From NCBI RefSeq assembly GCF_943193125.1, contig NZ_CALPCX010000002.1:62001-126000 (forward strand): a stretch of 64,000 bases of DNA. Direction: 5' to 3'. The DNA comes from Adlercreutzia agrestimuris (GTDB lineage Bacteria > Actinomycetota > Coriobacteriia > Coriobacteriales > Eggerthellaceae). Below are positions 1-8,184 of this stretch, one piece after another. The translations under genes were made by a program, and so were the position numbers. The stretch's first letter is position 1, and each line of letters starts with the position of its first letter. The notes below the pieces were generated by a model, which was not told where the DNA came from, ran no database searches, and saw only the letters and a program-made list of their open reading frames with translations.

Positions 1-131
1 GAAACGCTTCTTGCACGTGTTACGTAAAAGCTTCGTGGGGATAATCTGTAATTCGCCAATTTCTGTTTTGCTTCATAGAGGCGCTGCATGAAAATAAACG
101 TTTGACTACCTACGCTGGAGGAGGCGGGGAA

Positions 132-797
132 ATGAACACCAAGACAAAACGTCGCATGATTGCGGTAACGGGCATTATTGTCATCGTGCTCGTAATTGTG
201 CTTGCAGTTGTTGGCGGATCAAGCTCCGCAAAAACAGTCTCTATTGAAGAGGCCACTAACGGCAACATGGCTGATCAGAAGATCCAAGTAAGCGGCAATG
301 TCGTGGAGAACTCTTACGAAACAGTAGACAACGTGCTTACTTTTAGTATTTACAATCCTGAAGGCGATTCTTCAAAGCAGTTGCGTGTTCGCTATGCGGG
401 TGGTGTTTCGGCTACGTTTGGAAATGACGTAACCGCAATCTGCACTGGCAAAATTGGCGAAGATGGCGTCCTGAACGCCTCAGAACTCGTGACGAAATGC
501 CCGTCAAAATACGAGAACTCATCTGACGCTCTTTCAGTATTCCAGCTTTTGGAGTACGGAAAAGATATTGTTGGAAAGCCTGTTAAGGTGGTAGGTGATG
601 TTCAAGGCGGTACCTTAAAAGCTGCAGGCGAAGGGGACCGTTTTGTGCTCGTTGATCCCGAAACAGGTTCATCTATTTCCGTTCTTTTTGATGGCGCTCT
701 TTCGGAAGAGATTCAAGAAGATTCGTCAGTTGTTGTAACGGGTGCAGTTAACGATGAAGGTAAATTTGAGGCAACTGAAGTTGCACTTCCGCAATAA
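132..797 (+). CDS. ccmE: Cytochrome c maturation haem chaperone CcmE, CxxxY type with second OB-like domain
   Basis: Holds haem on the outer face of the membrane and passes it to apocytochrome c. The 221-residue protein has an N-terminal signal anchor (about residues 8-28) followed by a beta-rich OB-fold. The haem-binding motif is CPSKY (Cys123, Tyr127), placed where most CcmE proteins have HxxxY. A further stretch (about 136-221) looks like a second OB-like domain, so the protein is longer than the usual 140-160 residues. The start at 132 is chosen because GGAGGAGGCGGGG lies just upstream; an in-frame ATG/TTG-type start at 102 has no such site. It is followed by ccmF, A, B, C and D on the same strand, and that context is the strongest support. 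The CxxxY form is known from archaea and sulfate reducers. Function is well supported; the second domain is my reading of the sequence. Confidence 0.85.
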   Translation: MNTKTKRRMIAVTGIIVIVLVIVLAVVGGSSSAKTVSIEEATNGNMADQKIQVSGNVVENSYETVDNVLTFSIYNPEGDSSKQLRVRYAGGVSATFGNDVTAICTGKIGEDGVLNASELVTKCPSKYENSSDALSVFQLLEYGKDIVGKPVKVVGDVQGGTLKAAGEGDRFVLVDPETGSSISVLFDGALSEEIQEDSSVVVTGAVNDEGKFEATEVALPQ

Positions 798-861
798 GCG
801 GTAGAACACTAACAAGGTGTCTTGTAGGAGGCATCTTGCTTAAAGGAGGTATTACACAACT

Positions 862-3135
862 ATGTCAACCATGGGTCTTATAGGGTTGCTTGTTGCATTT
901 GCAGGCGTCGTCGTTTCGGTAGTATGCCTGCTTGCCGGCTATGTGATGAGCCGCAAGAAGGAATCCCATACGGGCGAGATGCTGATGTGGGGTGGACACG
1001 TAGCAGCAATCGTTTCTGCACTTGCTCTGACGCTTTGCTGCGGTATTTTGGTCTACTGTTTCTTTAGTGGTGATGTGTCCATCGAATATGTTTTGAATCA
1101 GCGTAGTGATGCCTCGGGTGCAGATGCATGGCTCTATAAGCTTGCTGGCTTATGGGCAGGGCGCCAAGGTTCGCTGCTTTTCTGGGCATGGCTCATTGCT
1201 GTCTTTAATGCGGTTGTGGCTATTCGCAACTTAAAGGGCTTGCATAAGCTTGATTCAATGGCATTGATGGTTGCCCAATTAGTGCTTGCAGCTTTTGTTG
1301 GCGTGCTGCTGTTTTCGGAAAGCAACATGCCTTTCACTGTGACGCCGATGCGTTACTTCACATCAGACGGGCAGCTTACTGCAGCCGCCTCTATGTTGGG
1401 TATGAATACTTTGCTTGAGCACTGGGCTATGGCAATTCATCCGCCGACATTGTTTGTTGGATATGCTGGTCTTACTATTCCTTTTGCATTTGCAATTGGC
1501 GCACTCATTGTGAATGATTCCTCTAAAGAGTGGGTTATTCGTTCGCAGCGTTACGCTCTGTTTTCATGGCTGTTTTTAGGTATCGGCATCGGCCTTGGTG
1601 CCGTTTGGGCCTACGTGGTATTAGGCTGGGGCGGTTATTGGGGTTGGGACCCGGTTGAAAATGCAAGCTTGCTTTCTTGGATTGTGGGCGTGGCGCTCAT
1701 TCACTCCTTTACGGTGTATCGCCAGCGCGGTGCCTTTAAGCGCTGGAGCGTAATGTGTGCATGCTTGACCTTTGCCTTTGTTATTGTGGGTACCTTCATT
1801 TCGCGCTCGGGTCTGGTGCAGTCAGTTCACGCTTTTGAGGGTGACCCGGTATCGTTGGTGCTCTTTGGTGTGCTTATTGTGGCATCACTTGTGGTTGGCA
1901 TCGTTGGTTTGGTTATTCGCCGCAAGTCTTTTGGTCCTTCTGAAAATGGCAACGACGAAGTTGAGAGTATGGTTTCGCGTGATGCAGCCTATTATTTCAA
2001 CAACGTGATCATGGTGGTTTTCGCCATACTGTTGGCCTATCTCACCATTGCTTCAGCGCTTCCAAGTTGGCTTCCGTTTGGTGGTCAGCAAGTGTCAACA
2101 GGGACCTTTGACGCTATCGCGCGCCCGCTTGGCATTATTTATCTTGCTATTTTGGCAGTCTGCCCGCTTCTTGGTTGGCGTCGCACGCAAGGAAAGCAAT
2201 TTATTCAGCGCGCAAAGGTGCCAGGCATTTGCGCACTGGTGTTGTTTGCGCTTTTGATGGTGTACTTCGTGACCTATCTTGTGCCGACTTACAACGACAA
2301 TCTTGCATATTATATGTCCCAAGCCTATACCGCTGAGGGTCTTGTGCATGACGAATCAGCTGTTGAGATGCTTTCTACGCTGCAGCCGTCATGGTACTAC
2401 CTTGGTTTGACGGTTCTGGGCTTGTTGGTGGCATCGCTTCTGTTCTTTAATTCGCTGTTCATGATTGGTCGCGCAATTGCAACTTACAAAAACGCTCATT
2501 CGTGCAGTTTAGGGAGTGCGCTTGTGGCCATGGTGACGCGCCGTGCATCAGCCTTTGGTGGCTTTATTGCGCATCTTGGTATGGCAGTCATTTTGGTTGG
2601 CCTTATTGGTTCGTCCATGTATGTTACGGAGCGCGTTTCGTATGTTGAATACGACGAGGAGACCGACGTGGCCGCTTCTGACATTACCATACAGGACTTT
2701 ACGCTGACCTACACGGGCAACGAAGTGGTGCAAGATCCTAACGGTGACGACATTTTCTACCGCGTCTTTTTTGACGTGTATCGCGATGGTAATTTTGTTG
2801 GTTCGGTTGATCCTACCGTGCAGTTTGTACAGTCAACCCAGCAACAAAAACTCATTGCAAGTGTGATTGGTTTTCCCACTGAGGACCTGTTTGTTGTATA
2901 TCGCGGCATGAGCACTGATGGCGAACTTGCTATGGACGTACGCGTGAATCCGCTTATCACTCAGGTGTGGGCAGGATTCTTCTTGCTCATGGCTGGCGTG
3001 ATTGTTGCAACAGTAGGCGGACGTGGCGCTTCGCGTAAATTGAGTGCGAAAAACGAGCCGGCGCAACAAGCAGCTTCCGAAGCATCAGATGTCTCTGAAA
3101 CCTCAGAAGCTTCTGATGATGTCCTTAATGACTAA
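862..3135 (+). CDS. ccmF: Cytochrome c haem lyase subunit CcmF
   Basis: Polytopic membrane protein that, with CcmH in classical systems, attaches haem from holo-CcmE to the CxxCH motif of apocytochromes. The 757-residue protein has many hydrophobic segments and the tryptophan-rich WWD signature GWGGYWGWDPVENASLLSW around residues 253-271, which binds haem in this family. A large soluble loop of about 90 residues precedes the last membrane segment, and a Ser/Ala/Glu-rich tail follows it. It is about 100 residues longer than the E. coli protein. AAAGGAGGT at 843-851 supports the ATG at 862. No CcmG or CcmH is present in the window, so those partners are either elsewhere or not used. Confidence 0.95.
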   Translation: MSTMGLIGLLVAFAGVVVSVVCLLAGYVMSRKKESHTGEMLMWGGHVAAIVSALALTLCCGILVYCFFSGDVSIEYVLNQRSDASGADAWLYKLAGLWAGRQGSLLFWAWLIAVFNAVVAIRNLKGLHKLDSMALMVAQLVLAAFVGVLLFSESNMPFTVTPMRYFTSDGQLTAAASMLGMNTLLEHWAMAIHPPTLFVGYAGLTIPFAFAIGALIVNDSSKEWVIRSQRYALFSWLFLGIGIGLGAVWAYVVLGWGGYWGWDPVENASLLSWIVGVALIHSFTVYRQRGAFKRWSVMCACLTFAFVIVGTFISRSGLVQSVHAFEGDPVSLVLFGVLIVASLVVGIVGLVIRRKSFGPSENGNDEVESMVSRDAAYYFNNVIMVVFAILLAYLTIASALPSWLPFGGQQVSTGTFDAIARPLGIIYLAILAVCPLLGWRRTQGKQFIQRAKVPGICALVLFALLMVYFVTYLVPTYNDNLAYYMSQAYTAEGLVHDESAVEMLSTLQPSWYYLGLTVLGLLVASLLFFNSLFMIGRAIATYKNAHSCSLGSALVAMVTRRASAFGGFIAHLGMAVILVGLIGSSMYVTERVSYVEYDEETDVAASDITIQDFTLTYTGNEVVQDPNGDDIFYRVFFDVYRDGNFVGSVDPTVQFVQSTQQQKLIASVIGFPTEDLFVVYRGMSTDGELAMDVRVNPLITQVWAGFFLLMAGVIVATVGGRGASRKLSAKNEPAQQAASEASDVSETSEASDDVLND

Positions 3136-3155
3136 GCAATGCGAGCGAGGATAGC

Positions 3156-3869
3156 ATGCAATCGGCCATAACTACCAAAAAACTCTCAAAGGTATTTGGG
3201 ACGCGCAAGGCAGTTGATAACATCTCGCTTGAGGTGCCTCAAGGCGCATTCTTATCTATTTTTGGTCCAAATGGTGCGGGCAAAACAACGCTTTTGCGCA
3301 TGCTGTCCACGCTCTCTCGTCCCACTTCCGGATCAGCAACTCTTATGGGTATTGATCTCAAGGAAGATGCCGACAAAGCACGTGAGCATATTGGCCTGAT
3401 CTCGCATAATTCAATGCTGTACCCTGATCTGACCGCTGAGCAGAACTTGCTTTTGTATGCACAGCTTTATGGAGTTCAAGATCCGCAAGCGCGTGTCATG
3501 GAAATGCTTGAAGCGGTAGAGCTGAAGCACCGCCGCTTGGATGTTGTGCGCACATTTTCACGTGGCATGACGCAGCGTCTCTCTATTGCGCGTGCGCTTA
3601 TTAACGATCCAGATGTGGTGTTTTTAGACGAGCCCTATTCGGGTCTTGATCCTCACGCGGTTGAGATTTTTGACGAGCTTATAGATGCACAGCGTGAAGG
3701 TCGTACTTTTGTTATGGTCAGTCATGATCTGCAAAAAGGATTTGAAATGTGCACACACGCGCTGGTGCTTGCGCGAGGTCGCGAAGTGGCATTCGGTCCA
3801 AAAGAAGAGTTTGAATTTGGTGCATTTTCAACACTCTATAAAGAGACCGTTGGAATGGGGGTGTCCTAA
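3156..3869 (+). CDS. ccmA: Haem exporter ATP-binding subunit CcmA
   Basis: ABC-type ATPase that, with CcmB, powers release of holo-CcmE from the CcmC-haem-CcmE complex at the cytoplasmic membrane. Walker A is GPNGAGKTT (about residues 37-45), the signature region is FSRGMTQRLSIARAL rather than the textbook LSGGQ, and Walker B is DVVFLDEPYSGLD followed by the switch His in VSHD. The length of 237 residues is normal. It lies 20 bp after ccmF and one base before ccmB, consistent with one transcript. The Ser-Arg-Gly-Met signature is a known variation in CcmA and related exporters. Context makes CcmA far more likely than a generic ABC ATPase. Confidence 0.93.
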   Translation: MQSAITTKKLSKVFGTRKAVDNISLEVPQGAFLSIFGPNGAGKTTLLRMLSTLSRPTSGSATLMGIDLKEDADKAREHIGLISHNSMLYPDLTAEQNLLLYAQLYGVQDPQARVMEMLEAVELKHRRLDVVRTFSRGMTQRLSIARALINDPDVVFLDEPYSGLDPHAVEIFDELIDAQREGRTFVMVSHDLQKGFEMCTHALVLARGREVAFGPKEEFEFGAFSTLYKETVGMGVS

Positions 3870-3870
3870 C

Positions 3871-4587
3871 ATGTCAGTGGTTTTGAAAACCCCGTCAACA
3901 TTCCAGCAGTATAAAACGCTGCTTCGCAAAGACTTGGAGCAGGAGTTTCGCACGAAAGAGATGCTCACTTCAATGGGTATTTACGCGCTGCTCGTGCTGG
4001 TGGTATTTGGTGCAGCGCTCGGTCAGACGACCCAAGCATTAGATCTCTTGCAAGTCAGCGGTGGTCTTTTGTGGACGCTCATTGTATTTACGTCGCTGCT
4101 TGGCTTGAATCGCTCTTTTAATCATGAAAAAGAGCAAGGCTGTCTTGAAGGCATTTTGCTTGTACCGCTAGATAGATCAGTCATTTTCTTGGCAAAGGCA
4201 ACGTCAAATGTTTTGTTTTTGCTTGCGGTTGAAGTAATTACCGTACCCTTGTTTTATTTCTTCTTCCTGACGGCGGTAACTCCTGGCGAAAGCTTCTGGC
4301 TTTTGGTGTTGCCGCTGTTAGTGGGCACAATTGGTATGGCGGGAATTGGCACGCTTCTTTCCACTATTACGGTTAACACACGCGGCAAAGACGTCATGTT
4401 GGCGGTATTGTTTGTGCCTATTATCTTCCCTCTTTTGTTTGCATGCGCCTCTGCTACCACTGCAATCATTGTGGGGGCAGAAGGGGCATTGGATGTGTTT
4501 TATCCAGCGCTTTTGTTAGCTGCTGGTTATGACGTAATCATGCTCTTATTGAGTTGGGTTTTGTACGATTTTGTGATTTCAGCGTAA
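3871..4587 (+). CDS. ccmB: Haem exporter membrane subunit CcmB
   Basis: Membrane partner of CcmA. The 238-residue protein starts with a short soluble segment containing the CcmB-typical FRTKEMLTSMGIYALLV pattern, then about six hydrophobic helices. LNRSFNHEKEQGCLEGILL in the first cytoplasmic loop is the family hallmark. The start at 3871 directly follows the ccmA stop; a longer in-frame reading from 3685 overlaps ccmA and is not credible. Only a run of G residues near 3855-3861 acts as ribosome site, so translation may be coupled to ccmA. Confidence 0.93.
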   Translation: MSVVLKTPSTFQQYKTLLRKDLEQEFRTKEMLTSMGIYALLVLVVFGAALGQTTQALDLLQVSGGLLWTLIVFTSLLGLNRSFNHEKEQGCLEGILLVPLDRSVIFLAKATSNVLFLLAVEVITVPLFYFFFLTAVTPGESFWLLVLPLLVGTIGMAGIGTLLSTITVNTRGKDVMLAVLFVPIIFPLLFACASATTAIIVGAEGALDVFYPALLLAAGYDVIMLLLSWVLYDFVISA

Positions 4588-4600
4588 AGGAAGGTATGTG

Positions 4601-5374
4601 ATGGCGAACGCGAAAAAGAGCCAAGCACTGCCCGAAGGAGGGCAGTGGCCCGACACAATAGCGTTTTGGGCAACGCTTGCGGGTGCTGTACTGACCACCA
4701 TCGGTTTTCTCATGGCATTTTTCTATGCCGGACCTGTAAATGGTGCAACGGTTGATGGTCTGCCTGAAATGATTGGCGGGCAGATGGTGTCTTCAAAACT
4801 TTTGCTGTCGCAAAAGATTTTCTATTTCCATATGCCTGTAGCCATTGTGTCTTTTGCTGCGCTGGCGTTTGCGGGTTATTACTCTATTCGCTTTTTGATG
4901 ACAAAGAATCAGCGCTATGACACGTGTGCAAAGGTGGCCATGGAGATCTCGCTGGTCTTTGTGATTTGCACTATGATCACCGGTGATTTGTGGACGCGCT
5001 TTGAGTGGGGAGTATGGTGGACTTGGGATCCGCGTTTGACTACCTATCTCATTTTGATGCTCATTATCATTGCCTATTTTGTATTGCGTAATTTCATCGA
5101 TGAACCAGAGCGTCGCTCTGTTTATTCGGCAGTCATAAGCATAATTGCTCTGGTCGACGTTCCGATCTGCCTCATGATTACTCGCATGATCCCATCAAGT
5201 ATTCATCCCGTCGTTTTGCGTGAGGGCGGCATGACCGGCGACATGGGTATGACCGTGGGTGTATGCATGATTGGCATGATCTTATTGGGTTTTGGTATGT
5301 ATAGACTGCGTTTTCGCCAAGTTCGCTTGGCACAGCGTGTGCAGGCGCTCAAAGATGAACTTGAAGAGAACTAG
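4601..5374 (+). CDS. ccmC: Haem-handling protein CcmC
   Basis: Six-helix membrane protein that loads haem onto CcmE. It carries the WWD haem-binding signature WGVWWTWDPRLT near residue 145 and His residues flanking it in external loops (for example FYFHMP and SIHPVV). Length 257 residues, close to the family norm. AAAGGAAGG at 4586-4594 supports the ATG at 4601; a GTG one codon earlier is possible. The C-terminal end is charged and probably cytoplasmic. Ten bases separate it from ccmD. Confidence 0.94.
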   Translation: MANAKKSQALPEGGQWPDTIAFWATLAGAVLTTIGFLMAFFYAGPVNGATVDGLPEMIGGQMVSSKLLLSQKIFYFHMPVAIVSFAALAFAGYYSIRFLMTKNQRYDTCAKVAMEISLVFVICTMITGDLWTRFEWGVWWTWDPRLTTYLILMLIIIAYFVLRNFIDEPERRSVYSAVISIIALVDVPICLMITRMIPSSIHPVVLREGGMTGDMGMTVGVCMIGMILLGFGMYRLRFRQVRLAQRVQALKDELEEN

Positions 5375-5383
5375 GAGAATGTA

Positions 5384-5575
5384 ATGAATCCCGTACTTGC
5401 TGAAATTTATAGCACGATTTTACCTTCTGCTCCGTATATTGTTGCTGCGTATGCACTAATGTGGCTCGTGCTTCTCATTTACGTTGTAATGATTGTTCGT
5501 AATCTTAAAAAGACAGAGGCTCAAATGAGCATTCTTGAAGAGCAGGTCGCAGAACTGCGTGTACGCAGCAAATAA
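5384..5575 (+). CDS. ccmD: Small membrane protein CcmD
   Basis: A 63-residue protein with one transmembrane helix (about residues 17-40, APYIVAAYALMWLVLLIYVV) and a short charged coiled-coil tail with EEQVAELRVRSK. CcmD stabilises the CcmABC-CcmE complex in known systems. Sequence conservation in this family is low, so the call rests on size, topology and position directly after ccmC. AGGAGA precedes the ATG at a good distance. Confidence 0.85.
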   Translation: MNPVLAEIYSTILPSAPYIVAAYALMWLVLLIYVVMIVRNLKKTEAQMSILEEQVAELRVRSK

Positions 5576-5590
5576 CCAGGAGGTCTGTCC

Positions 5591-6412
5591 ATGAAAGCGC
5601 TCATTCCTGCAGCAGGACTTGGTACACGTTTTTTGCCGGCAACTAAGGCTCAACCTAAAGAAATGCTGCTTGTAGTAGATAGGCCGGCTATTCAATATGT
5701 GGTAGAAGAGGGACTTGCTTCTGCCGCTGATGAAGTAGTGATTATTAATTCTCGCGACAAAAAGGCCATTGAGGATCATTTTTCACCAAATCCTGAGCTT
5801 GTCGCATTACTGCGTGAACGCGGCAAGGATGCATATGCTGATGCTGTTGAGTCCGTGGGTAACTACAACGTCTCATACGTATATCAGGATGAAGCGCTTG
5901 GTCTTGGCCATGCGGTTCATTGTGCTGCTGACAAAATTGATGGCGAAGCATTTTATGTATTGCTCGGTGATGTGTTGGTTCCAGATAACCAGATGCTTCC
6001 AAACATGCAAGCTGTTTCAGATGCACACAATGGTGCAAGCGTAATTGCGGTTATGCCTGTTGCGGAAGAAGAGGTTAGCCGATTTGGTGTTATTGCCGGC
6101 CAAGAGGTAGAACCAGGTGTGTGGAAGGTTGACAGCTTGGTTGAAAAACCTGCTCGCGAAGATGCGCCTACAAATTTGGCAGTCTTTGGTCGCTACTTGC
6201 TCAGTCCACGCGTAATGGAACTTTTGGCAGAAGTAAAACCAGGCGTTGGTGGAGAAATTCAATTGACTGATGCTTTGGATGCTGTGCTACAAGAAGAGGA
6301 AATGTATGCGTTGGTAGTTGATCCTGCTGACGGATTTGATACGGGTACAGTAGAAAGCTGGCTTGAAACTAATAATATCCTGTACGCGCGTGCCCAGGGC
6401 AAAAACGCGTAG
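5591..6412 (+). CDS. galU: UTP-glucose-1-phosphate uridylyltransferase GalU
   Basis: Makes UDP-glucose from UTP and glucose-1-phosphate for cell-envelope polysaccharides and glycolipids. The nucleotide-binding start ALIPAAGLGTRFLPATKA and the QPKEMLLVVDRPAIQYVVEE segment are typical, as are LGDVLVP and GRYLLSP later on. Length 273 residues, slightly short of the usual 290. AGGAGG at 5579-5584 supports the ATG at 5591. It follows ccmD by 15 bp and may be co-transcribed, although the functions are unrelated. Confidence 0.95.
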   Translation: MKALIPAAGLGTRFLPATKAQPKEMLLVVDRPAIQYVVEEGLASAADEVVIINSRDKKAIEDHFSPNPELVALLRERGKDAYADAVESVGNYNVSYVYQDEALGLGHAVHCAADKIDGEAFYVLLGDVLVPDNQMLPNMQAVSDAHNGASVIAVMPVAEEEVSRFGVIAGQEVEPGVWKVDSLVEKPAREDAPTNLAVFGRYLLSPRVMELLAEVKPGVGGEIQLTDALDAVLQEEEMYALVVDPADGFDTGTVESWLETNNILYARAQGKNA

Positions 6413-6733
6413 ATACGAGCGATTCTTTAAAAGATCTCACTTCTGATTACGAAGCCCTCCATAAATTTTTTGACCCGGTGAAGAGGGGAACTCCACCGGG
6501 TCACAAGGAGGGGATGATGCAGCGTTTCGAGCGCTGCGCTGCTTTAAATAGGAAAGCAGGTAGATGAAAAGGAGGGGATCTTTCATCTACAATTCGCAGT
6601 ATACTGGTCAACCTTGAAAAACATATGTTTGAGTCATGGGTAAATTGTGAAGCGGTAAACGGTTGCACTTATAGCGTAAACGGCGCAAAATTCCCCACAT
6701 CTTCTCAAAAAAGCTTCAGAAAGGATTTTCCTT
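6413..6733 (+). other. Structured intergenic region with repeated GGAGGGGA and hairpins
   Basis: This 321-bp gap holds several folded elements. GACCCGGTG (6472-6480) pairs with CACCGGGTC (6494-6502) across a loop containing GAGGGGA. GCAGCG (6519-6524) pairs with CGCTGC (6532-6537). GTAGATGAAA (6560-6569) pairs perfectly with TTTCATCTAC (6581-6590) across a loop AGGAGGGGATC. A third GGAGGGGA lies unpaired at 6508-6515. A palindrome AAACATATGTTT sits at 6619-6630. None of the hairpins has a U-run after it, so they do not look like simple terminators. It may be a leader controlling the next gene or a small RNA; I recognise no known family. Confidence 0.45.
6514..6567 (+). CDS. Possible 17-residue leader peptide
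   Basis: AAGGAGGGG stands immediately before ATGATG and opens a 17-codon frame encoding MMQRFERCAALNRKAGR, whose stop codon lies inside the left arm of the perfect hairpin at 6560-6590. The peptide is arginine-rich with one cysteine. An open frame this short can arise by chance and the ribosome site is close to the start (no more than four bases), so this is only a candidate attenuation leader for the downstream gene. Confidence 0.25.
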   Translation: MMQRFERCAALNRKAGR

Positions 6734-7669
6734 ATGCCCGATATTGAATTGCGATTCCATAAAGATATGCTTGTGTTGTCTTCACCGGTTGATGAGGTGC
6801 TCTTACGTCAGGGCTTTGGCAGCGATGGCGCAGTGAATGCGTCAGACGTGGCGTATGCGGATCTGGTTGAACCAGAAGCAATCAAAGAAGCATTGCGCAT
6901 GAACATTGTTGCAGGTGCTCAGTGTTTGGTTGCTCCAACAGCAGGTATTACGCCGGCTCGTCTTCGCGCAAGCGGTCTTGAAGATCGGGGAGCAGAGATT
7001 GTACAGAGCGCCTTAAAGATCACGCGCTCGCTTACCCCACAACATGTACTTGTAGAAATTGCTCCATGTGATTTACCTCTTGATCCTTCCAGCAAAAACT
7101 CACTCAACGAGCATCGTGATCAATACGCGCGTGCTGCGCGTTTTTGTGCAGGAGAAGCGTTTGACGGATTTTTCCTTAACGGATTTAAAAACCCGACGGA
7201 TCTCAAGTGTGCTTTGATGGGTGTTCGTCAGGTAAGCGATGCTCCTATTGTTGCATCGGTAGATGTCGTTGGTGTAAATGATGCGGGCGTTGGGGTGCTC
7301 GCGGATGGTCACCATGTATTTTCCGAAGCGCTTGCTGTTATGGGCGAATACGGTGCAACGGTGGCTGGTTTTGCAACACCCGGTGATCCTGAGGTGGTCG
7401 CGCGCTTGATTGATGAGACGCTCAGTAATCTGTCGCTGCCAGTATTGGCGCAACTTGTTGTGCGCGAAGTGAATGCCCGACAAGGAGAAATGACGAATCA
7501 AAATCCGTATTTCAGTCCTGATGTATGTGTAGGCGTTGCAGCTCAGCTACGTCAACAAGGTGCGCAGTTTTTGCGTGCTGCTGGTCATGCGACTCCTGCT
7601 TTTACTTCAGCGCTGGTTGCAGCAACTGCGGGGTTTGATGTTGTTCGCCCTGATATTGAGGAGGACTAG
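6734..7669 (+). CDS. Homocysteine S-methyltransferase-like protein lacking zinc ligands
   Basis: The 311-residue protein follows the barrel pattern of homocysteine S-methyltransferases: AGAQCLVAPTAGITPARL matches the family's AGADIIETNTFGANRxRL block, then DAPIVASVDV, then GATVAGFATPGDPEVVARL, LPVLAQ, and finally FLRAAGHATPAFTSAL. In active enzymes the third block contains a zinc-binding NC and the last one GGCCG; here these positions read GF-A and AAGHA, so all three zinc cysteines are absent. It is therefore unlikely to methylate homocysteine by the usual chemistry. RBS AGAAAGGA precedes the ATG. The next gene begins two bases after its stop, suggesting a two-gene unit. Real function unknown. 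Confidence 0.7.
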   Translation: MPDIELRFHKDMLVLSSPVDEVLLRQGFGSDGAVNASDVAYADLVEPEAIKEALRMNIVAGAQCLVAPTAGITPARLRASGLEDRGAEIVQSALKITRSLTPQHVLVEIAPCDLPLDPSSKNSLNEHRDQYARAARFCAGEAFDGFFLNGFKNPTDLKCALMGVRQVSDAPIVASVDVVGVNDAGVGVLADGHHVFSEALAVMGEYGATVAGFATPGDPEVVARLIDETLSNLSLPVLAQLVVREVNARQGEMTNQNPYFSPDVCVGVAAQLRQQGAQFLRAAGHATPAFTSALVAATAGFDVVRPDIEED

Positions 7670-7671
7670 TT

Positions 7672-7995
7672 ATGGCGGCTTCGCAAAAAAGGGCATCAAA
7701 CAAGGATAGATCGGAGCACTTTGGTGCCATGCAAGAGGTTATCGAGAGCCTTTTTCCTGTAGATGGAGATCATGATGCTGCTTTGGCTGCGGCAATGGCG
7801 CAAGCTGGATTGGGTCCAAAAGTTCGCCGCCTTGATGTCATTGTGGCAGCGGAGTCAGCCGATTTACCCGATGAGCTCATGGAGATTTTTTCTCTCTTAC
7901 CCCCGGGAGAGTACACGCGACAGCGTTTGTGCGACCAACTCAATTCAGCTATCGCAGGTCATGCCTGGGGACAGGTGTACGGTACCGTTGAGTAG
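7672..7995 (+). CDS. Hypothetical 107-residue protein, partner of the preceding gene
   Basis: I do not recognise this family. The protein is soluble, with a basic N-terminus, an acidic middle and a C-terminal segment LLPPGEYTRQRLCDQLNSAI that looks helical. GAGGAGGACTAG just upstream gives a good ribosome site, and only two bases separate it from the preceding stop, so the two are probably translated together. A strong terminator follows at 8054-8090. Codon use resembles the neighbours. Confidence 0.65.
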   Translation: MAASQKRASNKDRSEHFGAMQEVIESLFPVDGDHDAALAAAMAQAGLGPKVRRLDVIVAAESADLPDELMEIFSLLPPGEYTRQRLCDQLNSAIAGHAWGQVYGTVE

Positions 7996-8053
7996 GGCGT
8001 AAGAAAAGCTCGGTGTAACAAAAGAAGCCTTTTGGTTCATATATGCAACAGGC

Positions 8054-8090
8054 AAAGGCGCGTTGTCACAAGTGAGACAACGCGCCTTTT
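8054..8090 (+). terminator. Rho-independent terminator
   Basis: AAAGGCGCGTTGTC (8054-8067) pairs perfectly with GACAACGCGCCTTT (8076-8089) across an 8-base loop and ends in a short T-run. It closes the transcript of the two preceding genes. Confidence 0.9.
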
Positions 8091-8109
8091 GTAACACTGT
8101 GGAGGATTG

Positions 8110-8154
8110 ATGTATCAAATGTCGTTTGCCCAGCAAACCCGAAAATATTTGTAA
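8110..8154 (+). CDS. Possible 14-codon micro-ORF upstream of nrdD
   Basis: GGAGGATTG precedes an ATG that opens a 14-codon frame (MYQMSFAQQTRKYL). It lies just after the terminator and before the nrdD promoter region, so it may not be transcribed at all. Listed only because the ribosome site is strong. Confidence 0.15.
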   Translation: MYQMSFAQQTRKYL

Positions 8155-8184
8155 GTCAACCCTTGTCTAAAAAAAATTCCGTGA

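Noticed and set aside
1..131. Possible 3' end of an upstream gene at the left edge
   Set aside because: Short open tails exist in all three forward frames (stops at about 25-27, 42-44 and 89-91), with nothing to choose between them and no recognisable protein end.
3685..3870. Longer start for CcmB
   Set aside because: The added 62 residues overlap ccmA in another frame and do not resemble the CcmB family.
6413..6733. SAM or cobalamin riboswitch upstream of the methyltransferase-like gene
   Set aside because: None of the conserved core sequences of these riboswitches was found.
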